A DNA stretch of 64,000 nucleotides from Galactobacillus timonensis (GTDB lineage Bacteria; Bacillota_I; Bacilli_A; Erysipelotrichales; Erysipelotrichaceae): NCBI RefSeq assembly GCF_900240265.1, contig NZ_LT964739.1:1182709-1246708 (forward strand). The letters are read 5' to 3'. Numbering within the stretch: the first letter of the stretch is position 1; every line of letters begins with the position of its first letter. The notes beneath the pieces were generated by a model. That model had not been told where the DNA came from, did not search any database, and saw only the letters and a list, made by a program, of their open reading frames with translations. Positions 9,567 to 17,393 of this stretch are shown in pieces. A program made the position numbers and the translations under genes.

Positions 9567-9652
9567 TCCGATGCAGGAAAATAGTAAAAAACGAGGTTTC
9601 GCAGCAGTTTCGCTGATTGGCTCAAGTAATCCGTCTCTATTGATTTCGGGGC

Positions 9653-9681
9653 AAGACAAATGAGGCACGATGGTGTATTAT
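9653..9681 (+). promoter_or_regulatory. Likely promoter of tRNA-Gly
   Basis: AAGACA (9653-9658), 17-bp spacer, TATTAT (9676-9681), 16 nt before the mature tRNA 5' end. The -35 is a partial match. Confidence 0.5.
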
Positions 9682-9697
9682 AAGTCTTATCAGTCAT

Positions 9698-9771
9698 GCA
9701 TCTGTAATTCAATGGTAGAATGCGACCTTCCCAAGGTTGATACGCGGGTCCGATTCCCGTCAGGTGCTCCA
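9698..9771 (+). tRNA. tRNA-Gly (anticodon CCC), CCA encoded
   Basis: 74 nt including CCA. Acceptor GCATCTG pairs with CAGGTGC (one G-T pair). D-loop TTCAATGGTAGAA, anticodon stem CGACC / GGTTG with loop TTCCCAA (anticodon CCC), T-arm CGGGT / CCCG around the TCCGATTCCCG segment, discriminator T, and encoded CCA. The gene is intact, but everything from base 4 onward lies in the 73-bp att repeat, so its 3' part was supplied by the prophage. No terminator follows on this side; the ancestral one is now at 35625. Confidence 0.95.
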
Positions 9772-9773
9772 TA
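9701..9773 (+). repeat. attL: 73-bp direct repeat covering the tRNA-Gly 3' part
   Basis: Identical base for base to 35543-35615. It spans tRNA base 4 to two bases past CCA. Confidence 0.95.
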
Positions 9774-9800
9774 GCGCTTTCCATGCGGGGCTGCGCGGTG

Positions 9801-9821
9801 TTGTGGCGGAAATTGTGGCGG
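9801..9821 (+). repeat. Pair of TTGTGGCGG repeats near attL (candidate integrase arm sites)
   Basis: TTGTGGCGG at 9801-9809 and 9813-9821, 12 bp apart, about 30 bp inside attL. The same motif occurs in pairs near attR and at the integrase start. Confidence 0.55.
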
Positions 9822-9950
9822 TTTTGATTCAGATTTCCGTTTTTGCGACCTGTTCGCGCTGGTTATGGTACTTCCCGCTTATGCCGTTCGTGCGTGTGCG
9901 CTTACGGCTTTTATTTTTCGTTTTTGAGTTTTGTTCACCTCCGTCAGCGC

Positions 9951-9984
9951 AAAATAAAAAGCCCTCGCGTTTTGCCGCGGGGGC
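9951..9984 (-). terminator. Terminator after the methyltransferase gene
   Basis: Leftward stem GCCCCCGCG / CGCGAGGGC (one mismatch), loop GCAAAA, then TTTTTATTTT. It ends the prophage leftward transcription just before attL. Confidence 0.8.
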
Positions 9985-9994
9985 GCTTTCGCTT

Positions 9995-10681
9995 TCATTT
10001 GCTGCTGTCAGCGCGGGTGTGGTTTGCGTATGTCGCCCAGTCCGGCTCATAATCCGCCTGCGCCTGATTGCCCCACGTGTCCCATCCCTCGCGCGTACCG
10101 CGGGCGAACAGTTCAATGCGCGGCGCGTCAGAACATGCCTCGATAAGCGGTATGAACTCATCCGGCTTTCTGCTATGCTCGCGTTTTTCGGCGCGTATGA
10201 GGTTGACCTGCGACCGCGCGGGCGCTAATGTCCGATACGTCTCACTGCGGCGCGGTGTGCGCACTCCGAACAGCAGCGGTTCAACCACGTTGCGATAATA
10301 GAACCCGACCCCGCGCCCGTCCGGTAACCCATCTTTGCGCGTCTTCTCCCAGAACAGCGTCGTCTTGTATGTGAACCCCCATGCGCGCAACACCTCCAGC
10401 CCGTCGGGTATCAGCGCAACCGGAACCCACAAATAGCAATGGCAATAATCGTCTGATATTTGCGAAACCGGCAGGCGCGCAATGTCGTCCGTCGTCATCG
10501 TACCGTAGCGCTGCAGCCGGCTATGCTCGGGCGCCACTTTTCCCGTACGGTTTGCAAATCGCCATGGCGGATCGGCGTATATCGTCCTGTAGTGCTTGCC
10601 CGCCGCCGTCTTCAGCAGGTCCGCGGCCGTTTCCTCGAATGTTGGTTCAATCATCTGCGCGTGCGTTGCCGTATTATCCAT
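9995..10681 (-). CDS. MT-A70 family DNA adenine methyltransferase
   Basis: 228 aa from ATG at 10681. The DPPW catalytic motif is at residues 37-40 (IYADPPW), followed by FANRTGK, and CYLWVPVALI and TLFWEKTRKDG, as in MT-A70/M.MunI-type N6-adenine methyltransferases. An upstream in-frame ATG at 10798 lies inside the nuclease gene and is rejected; the chosen start is 20 bp after that gene's stop. Next to a BglII-family nuclease it most simply protects phage and host DNA as the M part of a restriction-modification pair. An orphan phage methyltransferase is the alternative. Confidence 0.88.
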   Translation of the reverse strand: MDNTATHAQMIEPTFEETAADLLKTAAGKHYRTIYADPPWRFANRTGKVAPEHSRLQRYGTMTTDDIARLPVSQISDDYCHCYLWVPVALIPDGLEVLRAWGFTYKTTLFWEKTRKDGLPDGRGVGFYYRNVVEPLLFGVRTPRRSETYRTLAPARSQVNLIRAEKREHSRKPDEFIPLIEACSDAPRIELFARGTREGWDTWGNQAQADYEPDWATYANHTRADSSK

Positions 10682-10701
10682 GCACTCACCGTCCTCGCCG
10701 T

Positions 10702-11337
10702 TTAGTCTATCACGCAGCCGGGCCCTATGCCTATAGCCAGAATAGGGCACCCGCCCTGTCGGCGCGAATCCAGACGATACGTCAATTTGCCCATCCATGT
10801 TGTGCTCGCGCCGAATTTTCCCATGACTCCGAGCCCGCGAAACAGATCATTCAGTTTCTCCGAGCGCGTCAGTATCACTCCGCAATCTATAACGCCGCAA
10901 TCAAAATACGTGCGCATAGCTAATAAATCGCGGTCAAACGTCTGATCTTTGCTGTTCCATTCCAGATCCAGCGCAACCGTTCCGTTTATGAAATCTATGT
11001 TGTGGCCGTCAATGTAATGTTCCAGCGTCATATCCTCGCTTTGCGCATTCACCCTCTGCGCGCGCTGTCGGACATATTTGTGCACAATCAGATCGCCCTC
11101 AATACGGATCTCGCGCCATCCGCGGGGATATAGTTCAGCGTCGATCCGTTTCGGTATGCGCGACTCGTTACCGCCGGATGCGCGGATATCATCCCGCGAT
11201 ATGTGGAACGCCCGCAGGCAATCGCATATGTCCCGCCATTCGTCGATATGCGCACTCGTTAGAATTTCAAGCGCGTGCCCGTAATTATAAAACTCGTATC
11301 GCGCGTCTAACTCGTTATCGCCAATTGTTACTCGCAT
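10702..11337 (-). CDS. BglII/BstYI-family type II restriction endonuclease
   Basis: 211 aa. Matches the pattern of the BglII family (PF09195): an N-terminal YNYGHALEILTS segment, then a PD-(D/E)XK-like core with Asp115 (IDFINGT) and D124-L-E126-W-N-S-K130-D131, then FDRDLLAMRTYFDCGVIDCGVILTR (positions about 134-158). The usual E-x-E of the family is D-x-E here, a conservative change. GAGG lies about 8 nt before the ATG. It forms a two-gene operon with the methyltransferase, nuclease first. An AGATCT hexamer, the BglII site, lies 24 bp upstream at 11361-11366. The actual specificity is unknown. Confidence 0.82.
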   Translation of the reverse strand: MRVTIGDNELDARYEFYNYGHALEILTSAHIDEWRDICDCLRAFHISRDDIRASGGNESRIPKRIDAELYPRGWREIRIEGDLIVHKYVRQRAQRVNAQSEDMTLEHYIDGHNIDFINGTVALDLEWNSKDQTFDRDLLAMRTYFDCGVIDCGVILTRSEKLNDLFRGLGVMGKFGASTTWMGKLTYRLDSRRQGGCPILAIGIGPGCVID

Positions 11338-11907
11338 TGTTTCGCCCTCGCCCTCAGTTGAGATCTAATCACCGCCAGCGCCGCTTTGCAACAAGATCCG
11401 CGCGTTCCCCGTATGCGCATTTTGCGTTCAGCGTCATATTGCTCGCCTCTCCGTCGTATCGCGCAGCTCACGTTCCATCGCGCCGGCCCCGCTCGCCCGC
11501 GTCCGATATGCACTGCGCTGTTCCGGCTCCATGCGCCGTTCATAGCTCCGCGCTGTCGGCCGCACTGCTCGCGTCTGCGCCCATTCGCGCTCATCACTCG
11601 GCGCTGTTGCCGGCACCGTACGCCGTCAATATGCGCCCTCGCATTCGCGCGCTATGCGGTTTCCGCGCATTCGCCCGTTACCGCATAGCCAATGCCATAA
11701 AATGCAAAAAACAGGCAATTTTACGCGATTTCGGCGCTGATTTTTAATCCCTTTCGCCTTAATGCCCGTTATTTTTCGCGAATGGGCTTATTTTGCATGG
11801 TGTGCTTACGCCACGTTACCGGCCGTTTTTCGGGTCATTCAGGCACGAAAAAAGGGCGGGGCGCAACCGGGTCAGTTTTCTGTCCCGATAGCGTATCCCG
11901 CCATTTG
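11338..11907. other. 570-bp stretch upstream of the restriction cassette
   Basis: No confident gene. Two small leftward frames are conceivable: 11616-11434 (GTG start, 60 aa, very Arg/Glu-rich) and an overlapping 22-codon frame from ATG at 11439 with AGAGGCG upstream. Composition is extremely rich in CGC/GCG words. The stretch separates lysis genes from the restriction cassette, so it probably holds the cassette's promoter and possibly a control peptide. No clean -35/-10 pair was found. Confidence 0.35.
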
Positions 11908-12336
11908 TTAGTTCAGCGCGCCTGTTTTCGTCAGATCGTCATACGCTGATTTAATGTGCGCAGTCGCCGTACGCGCGCGGCTGTTGTGATACTCCGGGTG
12001 GCTGTCGCAGTACGTTTCATATGCGTCCAGCACGCGCATAATCTCGATAAATTCCTCTGTTGTGTGCTGAATTTTTCTCTGCAATTCGCCGTCGAACGTT
12101 AGAATTTTCCAGCGCATTTCGTTCACAGAATCAACCTTACGCGCGTTTTCTGCCGCGTCTGTTTTTGCGTCCAGCGCGTCAATTTTTTCTGAAAGACGGT
12201 TGATTTCCGCCATAATTTTTGCGCCATTCGGCTGAGTTTTCGCCGCGTGTTTTGCCATAATAAACTGCCCGACCCATTGCGATCCAAGCGCGGCAATCGC
12301 AACACTCGCAATGAGATCCCACGGAATTTCGTGCAT
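11908..12336 (-). CDS. Small membrane-anchored phage protein with coiled coil
   Basis: 142 aa from ATG at 12336 (AAAGGGG 7-8 nt upstream; an earlier in-frame start falls in the terminator). One N-terminal transmembrane helix (PWDLIASVAIAALGSQWVGQ, about 4-23), then a charged helical stretch likely to form a coiled coil (NRLSEKIDALDAKTDAAENARK). No family recognised. Its place after endolysin and holin suggests a lysis-associated or superinfection-exclusion role, which is a guess. Confidence 0.7.
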   Translation of the reverse strand: MHEIPWDLIASVAIAALGSQWVGQFIMAKHAAKTQPNGAKIMAEINRLSEKIDALDAKTDAAENARKVDSVNEMRWKILTFDGELQRKIQHTTEEFIEIMRVLDAYETYCDSHPEYHNSRARTATAHIKSAYDDLTKTGALN

Positions 12337-12356
12337 AGAAAAGCCCCTTTCTGCAT

Positions 12357-12395
12357 AAAAAAAGCCCCGGGGCCTGCAATGCATTCCGCGGGGTT
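12357..12395 (-). terminator. Terminator after the holin gene
   Basis: Leftward CCCCG / CGGGG stem with a 19-nt loop followed by CTTTTTTT. It lies between holin and the small membrane protein, so the latter may depend on read-through. Confidence 0.5.
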
Positions 12396-12410
12396 AGCTT
12401 TCGCTAATAG

Positions 12411-12671
12411 TTACTCGCCGTCGTCAGCGCTTGCGTCGGTTTCGTCGTCGTTTCCGCCGTCGCCGCCGATGCCGTTGTTTGCCTTGTAGCTCGCATTCGA
12501 TACAACAACCAGCGCGCCGATAAGAACGCCGGCCGCGTTGATCGTCTTCACGATTGCGTCAACATTCGGCCAATCCCAGAGCGGGCCAACCGCGCCAACA
12601 AATGTGGCGATTGCCGGGCAGGCAACAAGGCCGGCATATTTCAGAACGTCATAAATTTTGTTGCTGATCAT
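12411..12671 (-). CDS. Phage holin (r1t/phi-LC3-like)
   Basis: 86 aa. Two hydrophobic segments (about 10-30, YAGLVACPAIATFVGAVG; about 42-60, INAAGVLIGALVVVSNA) separated by PLWDWPNVDAIV, with a very acidic C-terminus, as in the small Gram-positive holins of the r1t class. Forms the membrane hole that releases endolysin. GGAGG precedes the ATG by 10 nt. Directly downstream of the amidase. Confidence 0.8.
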   Translation of the reverse strand: MISNKIYDVLKYAGLVACPAIATFVGAVGPLWDWPNVDAIVKTINAAGVLIGALVVVSNASYKANNGIGGDGGNDDETDASADDGE

Positions 12672-12686
12672 AGTGTGTTATCCTCC

Positions 12687-13346
12687 TTATTTCACTTCAA
12701 CAACCGCGTTTGCAAACCCCGCGGCGGTCAGCTTTTTGCTGAGTGCGTCTGCGTTTTCTTTGCTTGAAAATACGCCGCACTGAACGCGATATTTCGCGCT
12801 GGCGCTTGCTGTTTCCTTTGCCGTTGCGGTGTTGTTTGCATTCGCTAACTTTGCATTTACTTCAGCGCAAATGTACGCCGTCCGTGCCTTAATATACGGG
12901 CCGGGGCAGGCTGTTGCGCTGTAATCGCAATGCCGCAGCAGCGTTCCGTTTTTGCCGTTGTAGTACAGCCGCGTGATGCCGTACCGCTTGCAGATGTCAG
13001 CGCAAAGGCTGATTGTTGCGTTGAGCGCCGCGTCCGATACGGTCCAGTTCGGCGCAAATGAATTGTTAGCAACCTCGATTGTGATTGCGTGGTTGTCAGG
13101 GTTTGCGCCGCTCGTTGTCCACGGGCGATCCGCTTCAGAAACATGCTGCGTAATCGTGCCGTCGGTTGCGATGGAATACGTTGCGGAACTGCGGCGTGAC
13201 CTGAATACCTGTGCGATCTGTTTTCCCGCCAGATTGCTTGCCTGATGATGGATTACGATTGCGCGTACTTTCTGTCCGGCGCGGCCGTTGCTGTGTGTTG
13301 GTACGATGAGCGTGCTATGCGGTAATGATGTGCCGATGATTGCCAT
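12687..13346 (-). CDS. Endolysin: N-acetylmuramoyl-L-alanine amidase with SPOR domain
   Basis: 219 aa. The N-terminal amidase_2 (PGRP-like) domain shows zinc ligands in AIVIHHQA, in LLRHCDYS and nearby in ATACPGPYIKAR, with TIEVANN in between. After an Ala/Thr-rich linker (about 150-170) the C-terminus (YRVQCGVFSSKENADALSKK) fits a SPOR domain, which binds denuded glycan strands. It cleaves the peptide side chain from MurNAc at lysis. No signal peptide, so export needs the adjacent holin. Confidence 0.88.
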   Translation of the reverse strand: MAIIGTSLPHSTLIVPTHSNGRAGQKVRAIVIHHQASNLAGKQIAQVFRSRRSSATYSIATDGTITQHVSEADRPWTTSGANPDNHAITIEVANNSFAPNWTVSDAALNATISLCADICKRYGITRLYYNGKNGTLLRHCDYSATACPGPYIKARTAYICAEVNAKLANANNTATAKETASASAKYRVQCGVFSSKENADALSKKLTAAGFANAVVEVK

Positions 13347-13404
13347 ACTTGCTATGCCTCCTATTGCGATCTCTATGCAAAAGAAAAGGGCGCTTATTGC
13401 GTCC

Positions 13405-13671
13405 TTATTCGGTGATTCCGTATTTCGCTTTCAGCGCTGCGAGCGCAGCCTCATATTCGGCGTTGCCTGCGCTGTCAGTGTCCGTATCCGTTGCGCTTTT
13501 GTCTGAATCCTGCGCAATTTTCGTTTCTGTTTCCGTGTAAGTTCTGCCGGCGTCGGCAGGGTCAATTGCCTCAACATAATCCCCCGCCGGGCTTCCTCCG
13601 TGAATGTAATATCCGGCGTCTGAGTACGTACGAATGAGTCCGCTTTCAAGTGTTTCAGTTACGATTGCCAT
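13405..13671 (-). CDS. Small hypothetical phage tail-region protein
   Basis: 88 aa, GGAGG before ATG. Starts MAIVTETLESGLIRTYSDAG and ends with a helical AEYEAALAALKAKYGITE, with a Thr/Asp-rich middle. Proteins of this shape (XkdX-like or baseplate accessory) are common between tail-fibre and lysis genes. I cannot name a family. Confidence 0.6.
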   Translation of the reverse strand: MAIVTETLESGLIRTYSDAGYYIHGGSPAGDYVEAIDPADAGRTYTETETKIAQDSDKSATDTDTDSAGNAEYEAALAALKAKYGITE

Positions 13672-13686
13672 ATTGATTCCTCCAAT

Positions 13687-14574
13687 TTATGATGCCGAAT
13701 ATTCTGACAGCGGCTTGATGTAGTCTGCGTATGTGCTCCAGTTGGTAGCTGTTTTGTAGCTGTCAACGAGTGCGTCAGGAACATAGATTGCGCCCGTTCC
13801 ATTGCTAATTGCAGTGGCACTTAACGCGTTTTGCGCGCCGAGAGCACATACGCTATCGGATTGGCTTATGACTATGGTGCTAAGTGCCGAGCAATATTCA
13901 AACGCCTCCTGCCCTATAGTTGTGGCAATTGGGATTTTTACTGATACGAGCGATGTGCAGTGACGGAATGTGGCATATGGAACTACAGCGAGCTTCGGTA
14001 GGTCAATCTCTTTTATTTTGGGGCAATTCTCAAACACTCCCGGACCACAGGTTGCTAGCTTCGGAACGCTTATTGCTGATGCTGCGCAATATGACAGCGC
14101 GTAGTCTCCCATATATTCAACGTTTGGCATCTCTATTGATGTCATGTTCCGATTGAGCCCTAGTCCATTGCTGTATATTCTCGTTGCGGCAGGTAAACTA
14201 AGCGATTTCAATCCGGTATTATAAATTCCATAACTATTCACTGTTGTGACAGCGGGCAGGCTCAGCGATGTCATGTATGAGCAGCCATAGAACGCGTAGC
14301 CGTATACGTTAACAGCCGCCGTGAATGATGCTGATTTGAGAGCTGTAAATTCCCTAAACGCAGATCCGCCTATTGCAGTTACCCTGCTATTTTCATATGC
14401 GGTAATTTCTCTAGTAACCAAGCCGTCTTCTGCTGTAGTATCGCCTCCGCTGATTCCCTCCACGGCGGTTTTTGCTGTTTCGGCTGTCAGTGTATCAGGG
14501 CTCCCGGCTTTCGCTCTGATTGCGTCCAGCAGTGATACCCATGCGGATTTTGCCATGTATACAATATCTGCCAT
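13687..14574 (-). CDS. BspA-type leucine-rich repeat protein (putative receptor-binding tail protein)
   Basis: 295 aa. Residues about 60-260 form BspA-like (LRR_5) repeats, for example SLSLPAVTTVNSYGIYNTG, SLPAATRIYSNGLG and IDLPKLAVVPYATFRHCTS. The end (YVPDALVDSYKTATNWSTYA) is the usual BspA closing segment. A short N-terminal helical part (KSAWVSLLDAIRAKAG) may attach it to the baseplate. Position right after the BppU-like proteins suggests host-surface recognition. The start overlaps the previous gene's end region, with GGAGG inside that gene. Confidence 0.78.
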   Translation of the reverse strand: MADIVYMAKSAWVSLLDAIRAKAGSPDTLTAETAKTAVEGISGGDTTAEDGLVTREITAYENSRVTAIGGSAFREFTALKSASFTAAVNVYGYAFYGCSYMTSLSLPAVTTVNSYGIYNTGLKSLSLPAATRIYSNGLGLNRNMTSIEMPNVEYMGDYALSYCAASAISVPKLATCGPGVFENCPKIKEIDLPKLAVVPYATFRHCTSLVSVKIPIATTIGQEAFEYCSALSTIVISQSDSVCALGAQNALSATAISNGTGAIYVPDALVDSYKTATNWSTYADYIKPLSEYSAS

Positions 14575-14575
14575 G

Positions 14576-15730
14576 CTATAACGCCTCCGTTTCCGCGTTC
14601 GTCATTTGCGCGAGCACTGCTGTTACAATTGCCGTTTTGTCGTCGTCTGTGAGCGTGTAGGCCGGGCCTGCAGCGCCTGTTTCACCGGTTGCGCCGTTCA
14701 TGATATCGGCCGTATGCGCGCCGTTTTTGTCCGTGATTGTGATGCGTTTTCCGCCGTCAATTTCGGCGATTTCTACCGTCGGCGAGTATCCGTCCGCGCC
14801 CGCAGATCCCGTCGCGCCTGTGGCTCCCTGCGGGCCTGTAGCGCCATTCTGAATGTCCGCCGTATGCGCGCCTGATGCGTCGGTGATGGTAATGCGCGTG
14901 CCTCCGTCAATAGCGGTAAACGATACAATAGGCGATACGCCGTCTTTTCCGTCTGTGCCTGCGGATCCGTTCGCGCCGTCCTTACCGTTCGAGAGCGCGA
15001 TAGTGTGTGCGCCGTCTCTGTCCGTAATCGTGATGGTCGCGCCGGTGTCCGTCTGCGCAGCGGTAACAGTAGGGGAGATTCCGTCTGCACCGGTTGCTCC
15101 GGTTTCGCCCTGAGGCCCCTGTGCTCCGGTGTCGCCCTTTGCGCCGTTCATAATGTCGGCAGTATGCGCGCCGTCTTTATCGGTGATTGTCAGGCGCGTG
15201 CCCCCGTCAATAGCGCTGAATTCAACCGTAGGCGATACGCCGGATGCGCCTCCACCGCTCCCGGATGCGGCCTTTTCAGCGCGCTCTGCGGCCGCCTCTG
15301 CGCGTTCTGCGTTGGCGCGCGCGGCGTCCTCAATTGCCGGAATTTCCGTTGTGCTGATGTCCGTATCGTCCGCCAATCCTGCCGGTTCCACGCGCAGAAT
15401 AAAGTTTGCGGATCCAACAATTTCATCATTATCAGCGCCGGTAGTGATGCGCAGTTCGCACCACGTATCGCCCGGAACCGCTGTCATATTGCGCGTGAGA
15501 ATGACCATTGCCACGGATCCGTAATGCTGACAGGTATGCGCGAATCCGTGGCGGTCCGGCTTAGTTCCGCGCACTGTGACGGTTGCGCCGTCGGGGATTG
15601 TGTAGGTGTTCGCGCCTGCTGTGAGGCAGAGAATAAGCTCGCGCGCCCCGTTGTCATACTGCGATACAGGAATTATTAATGTGCGCCCACCCTGTATCAT
15701 ATCGAGCACGTATGTCTGTTTGATTGCCAT
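14576..15730 (-). CDS. Baseplate upper protein (BppU-like) with collagen-like/beta repeats
   Basis: 384 aa. The N-terminus (QTYVLDMIQGGRTLIIPVSQ, about 1-125) fits the BppU N-terminal domain. A helical AERAEAAAERAEKA linker follows, then four copies of an approximately 35-residue unit (SPTVEFSAIDGGTRLTITDK followed by DGAHTADIMNG) separated by Gly-X-Y collagen-like stretches (GPQGETGATGADG). Trimeric fibre architecture is expected. The N-terminal part is nearly duplicated by the next upstream gene. Confidence 0.85.
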   Translation of the reverse strand: MAIKQTYVLDMIQGGRTLIIPVSQYDNGARELILCLTAGANTYTIPDGATVTVRGTKPDRHGFAHTCQHYGSVAMVILTRNMTAVPGDTWCELRITTGADNDEIVGSANFILRVEPAGLADDTDISTTEIPAIEDAARANAERAEAAAERAEKAASGSGGGASGVSPTVEFSAIDGGTRLTITDKDGAHTADIMNGAKGDTGAQGPQGETGATGADGISPTVTAAQTDTGATITITDRDGAHTIALSNGKDGANGSAGTDGKDGVSPIVSFTAIDGGTRITITDASGAHTADIQNGATGPQGATGATGSAGADGYSPTVEIAEIDGGKRITITDKNGAHTADIMNGATGETGAAGPAYTLTDDDKTAIVTAVLAQMTNAETEAL

Positions 15731-15743
15731 AAATTAGCCTCCT

Positions 15744-16253
15744 TTATCCGACGTTGATATATTCGACATTCTTTCTCACTGAAACGCCACCCGCTTCTTC
15801 TGCGCGTTTTGCGGCCGCTTCTGCGCGTTCTGCCTGCGTGCGTGCAGCGTCCTCGATTGCAGGTATCTCCGTTGCGCTGATGTCTGTTTCGTCTGCTAAT
15901 CCGGCGGGTTCCACGCGCAGAATAAAATTAGCGGAACCGACAATATCTGCGCTGTTTTCGCCGGTTGCAATGCGCAATTCGCACCAAACGTCGCCCGGAA
16001 CTGCTGTCATATTTTTGCGTACCGTGACCGATACTGCTGATCCGGCATATTCGCAAGCGTACGCAAACCCGCGACCGTCCCGCTTCGTACCCCGCACTGT
16101 TACGGCGGCACCGTCCGGAATGGTGTATGGGTCTGCGCCCGCTGTCAGCGATATCAATAATCCGCGTGCCCCATTGTCATACTGCGATACCGGAATGATC
16201 AATGTACGCCCACCCGGTATCATATTGAGGCTATAAATCTGCTGAATTGCCAT
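15744..16253 (-). CDS. Second BppU-like baseplate protein (N-terminal domain only)
   Basis: 169 aa, strongly similar along its length to residues 1-150 of the neighbouring 384-aa protein (IPVSQYDNGAR, TAVPGDVWCELRI, VEPAGLADETDIS, IPAIEDAAR). It stops soon after the helical linker, so it lacks the collagen-like fibre. Tandem duplication is the simplest origin. Both genes have good ribosome-binding sites, so it may form a fibre-less partner or adaptor in the baseplate. Confidence 0.8.
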   Translation of the reverse strand: MAIQQIYSLNMIPGGRTLIIPVSQYDNGARGLLISLTAGADPYTIPDGAAVTVRGTKRDGRGFAYACEYAGSAVSVTVRKNMTAVPGDVWCELRIATGENSADIVGSANFILRVEPAGLADETDISATEIPAIEDAARTQAERAEAAAKRAEEAGGVSVRKNVEYINVG

Positions 16254-16268
16254 GTGTACCCCCTTACT

Positions 16269-17390
16269 TCACTTCGCTGTGATGACTCCTGCTACAGAAT
16301 AGGCAATCTGTTTTGTTTTGATCTTGTCGATCGTTTTTGCTACTGTAGGCATAGGTGTGCCAATTTCAACACTGTCGTATTTGTCCTGCAGTACGTTCCA
16401 TACAGTTTTCGTTACGATTGATGAAACTGAAATTCCGAGCCTCGTATGCTGAACGAGTACGGTGTCGCAGAGTCCGATCGTTTCAGCCTGCAGTGACGGG
16501 ATAAATGAAACCTTGCAGGACATTGATACATGGCCGACGCCCGGATGCTGTTTAACCCACATTGCTCCGGCCGCATCTATCTCTGCTGTTGTTGGATCCA
16601 CCCCGCTTGATGTGTCAATGTATTCTGATACGTCGGCAGCCTTGATGTATTTGTCAAACGGTGGATCTGTCAGGCCTGTTTGAATGGATCTACCTGTCAG
16701 AAAGACGCTTTTCCCAGAGACCGGCTTGCAGAACGGTTCAATTTTACCGTATGCGTCGCCAATCGACCACGTGAACGTTCCATCCGTCATGTTGCTGCCA
16801 TAAATCACTCGCGCGCCACGATCGGTTCCGCGGTTTTTGTATAGAGTGACGGTTTTTCCATCGAACAGCAGTTCTCCGCCGTATGCGTCAGTGATATCAG
16901 TCAATGAATCGCGCGGCGTTCCGTAGTCTGTTCCTATGGTTGTCGTGTATCCGCCGTCCCCCATTCCGGATGATGAAAATACAACTGATGTCGTGCCCCC
17001 ATAAACTCTGCCAGACAGTTGTCCAATTGCGTCCTGCCCGCTCGTAGCCGTTATTTCTACGGTCCATGCGTGCGATAGATCTACGAGGATGATGTGGCGT
17101 GCTGTAACATGTGCGGTTCCGTTTGCGCCGTACCGAATCTGTTCAATACGAAACGGCTGCACGCCATTGATCTGATTGGCTTTTGCTGCAATTACTGCGC
17201 CCAACTGCAATTCGGAAAACATTGTTCCAGACGCAGGATAATCCAGCTCCAGAATGTAGTTTTCATTGCGCGTTTCCGTGACAATCGCACTCGTCGCCTC
17301 CCATAGTGCACCGATCCCGACAGAATTGTGCAGTTCGCATTCACCGGCAGCCTCGGACAGAACGCGCGATTTTGTTATCCATGGTGTCAT
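16269..17390 (-). CDS. Tail-associated protein (prophage tail endopeptidase-like, Tal)
   Basis: 373 aa. The N-terminus (TETRNENYILELDYPASG, LGAVIAAKANQINGVQPFRI) and the middle (YGGELLFDGKTVTLYKNRG) match the conserved N-terminal half of Gram-positive siphophage tail-tip proteins (Prophage_tail / PF06605 type). It follows Dit, as expected. No peptidoglycan hydrolase domain is visible at the C-terminus, so this version is a short structural form. Confidence 0.8.
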   Translation of the reverse strand: MTPWITKSRVLSEAAGECELHNSVGIGALWEATSAIVTETRNENYILELDYPASGTMFSELQLGAVIAAKANQINGVQPFRIEQIRYGANGTAHVTARHIILVDLSHAWTVEITATSGQDAIGQLSGRVYGGTTSVVFSSSGMGDGGYTTTIGTDYGTPRDSLTDITDAYGGELLFDGKTVTLYKNRGTDRGARVIYGSNMTDGTFTWSIGDAYGKIEPFCKPVSGKSVFLTGRSIQTGLTDPPFDKYIKAADVSEYIDTSSGVDPTTAEIDAAGAMWVKQHPGVGHVSMSCKVSFIPSLQAETIGLCDTVLVQHTRLGISVSSIVTKTVWNVLQDKYDSVEIGTPMPTVAKTIDKIKTKQIAYSVAGVITAK

Positions 17391-17393
17391 AAA

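Noticed and set aside
9571..9784. N-terminal extension of mutY and other frames across the tRNA region
   Set aside because: They read through the tRNA-Gly gene; the same peptide appears at attR only because the tRNA is duplicated.
11178..11747. Long rightward Arg/Ser/Ala-rich frame
   Set aside because: Opposite to all surrounding prophage genes, low complexity from GCG/CGC richness, and overlaps the start of the nuclease gene.
15005..15679. Rightward 224-codon frame in the baseplate gene
   Set aside because: Antisense shadow of the repetitive BppU-like gene, without a ribosome-binding site.
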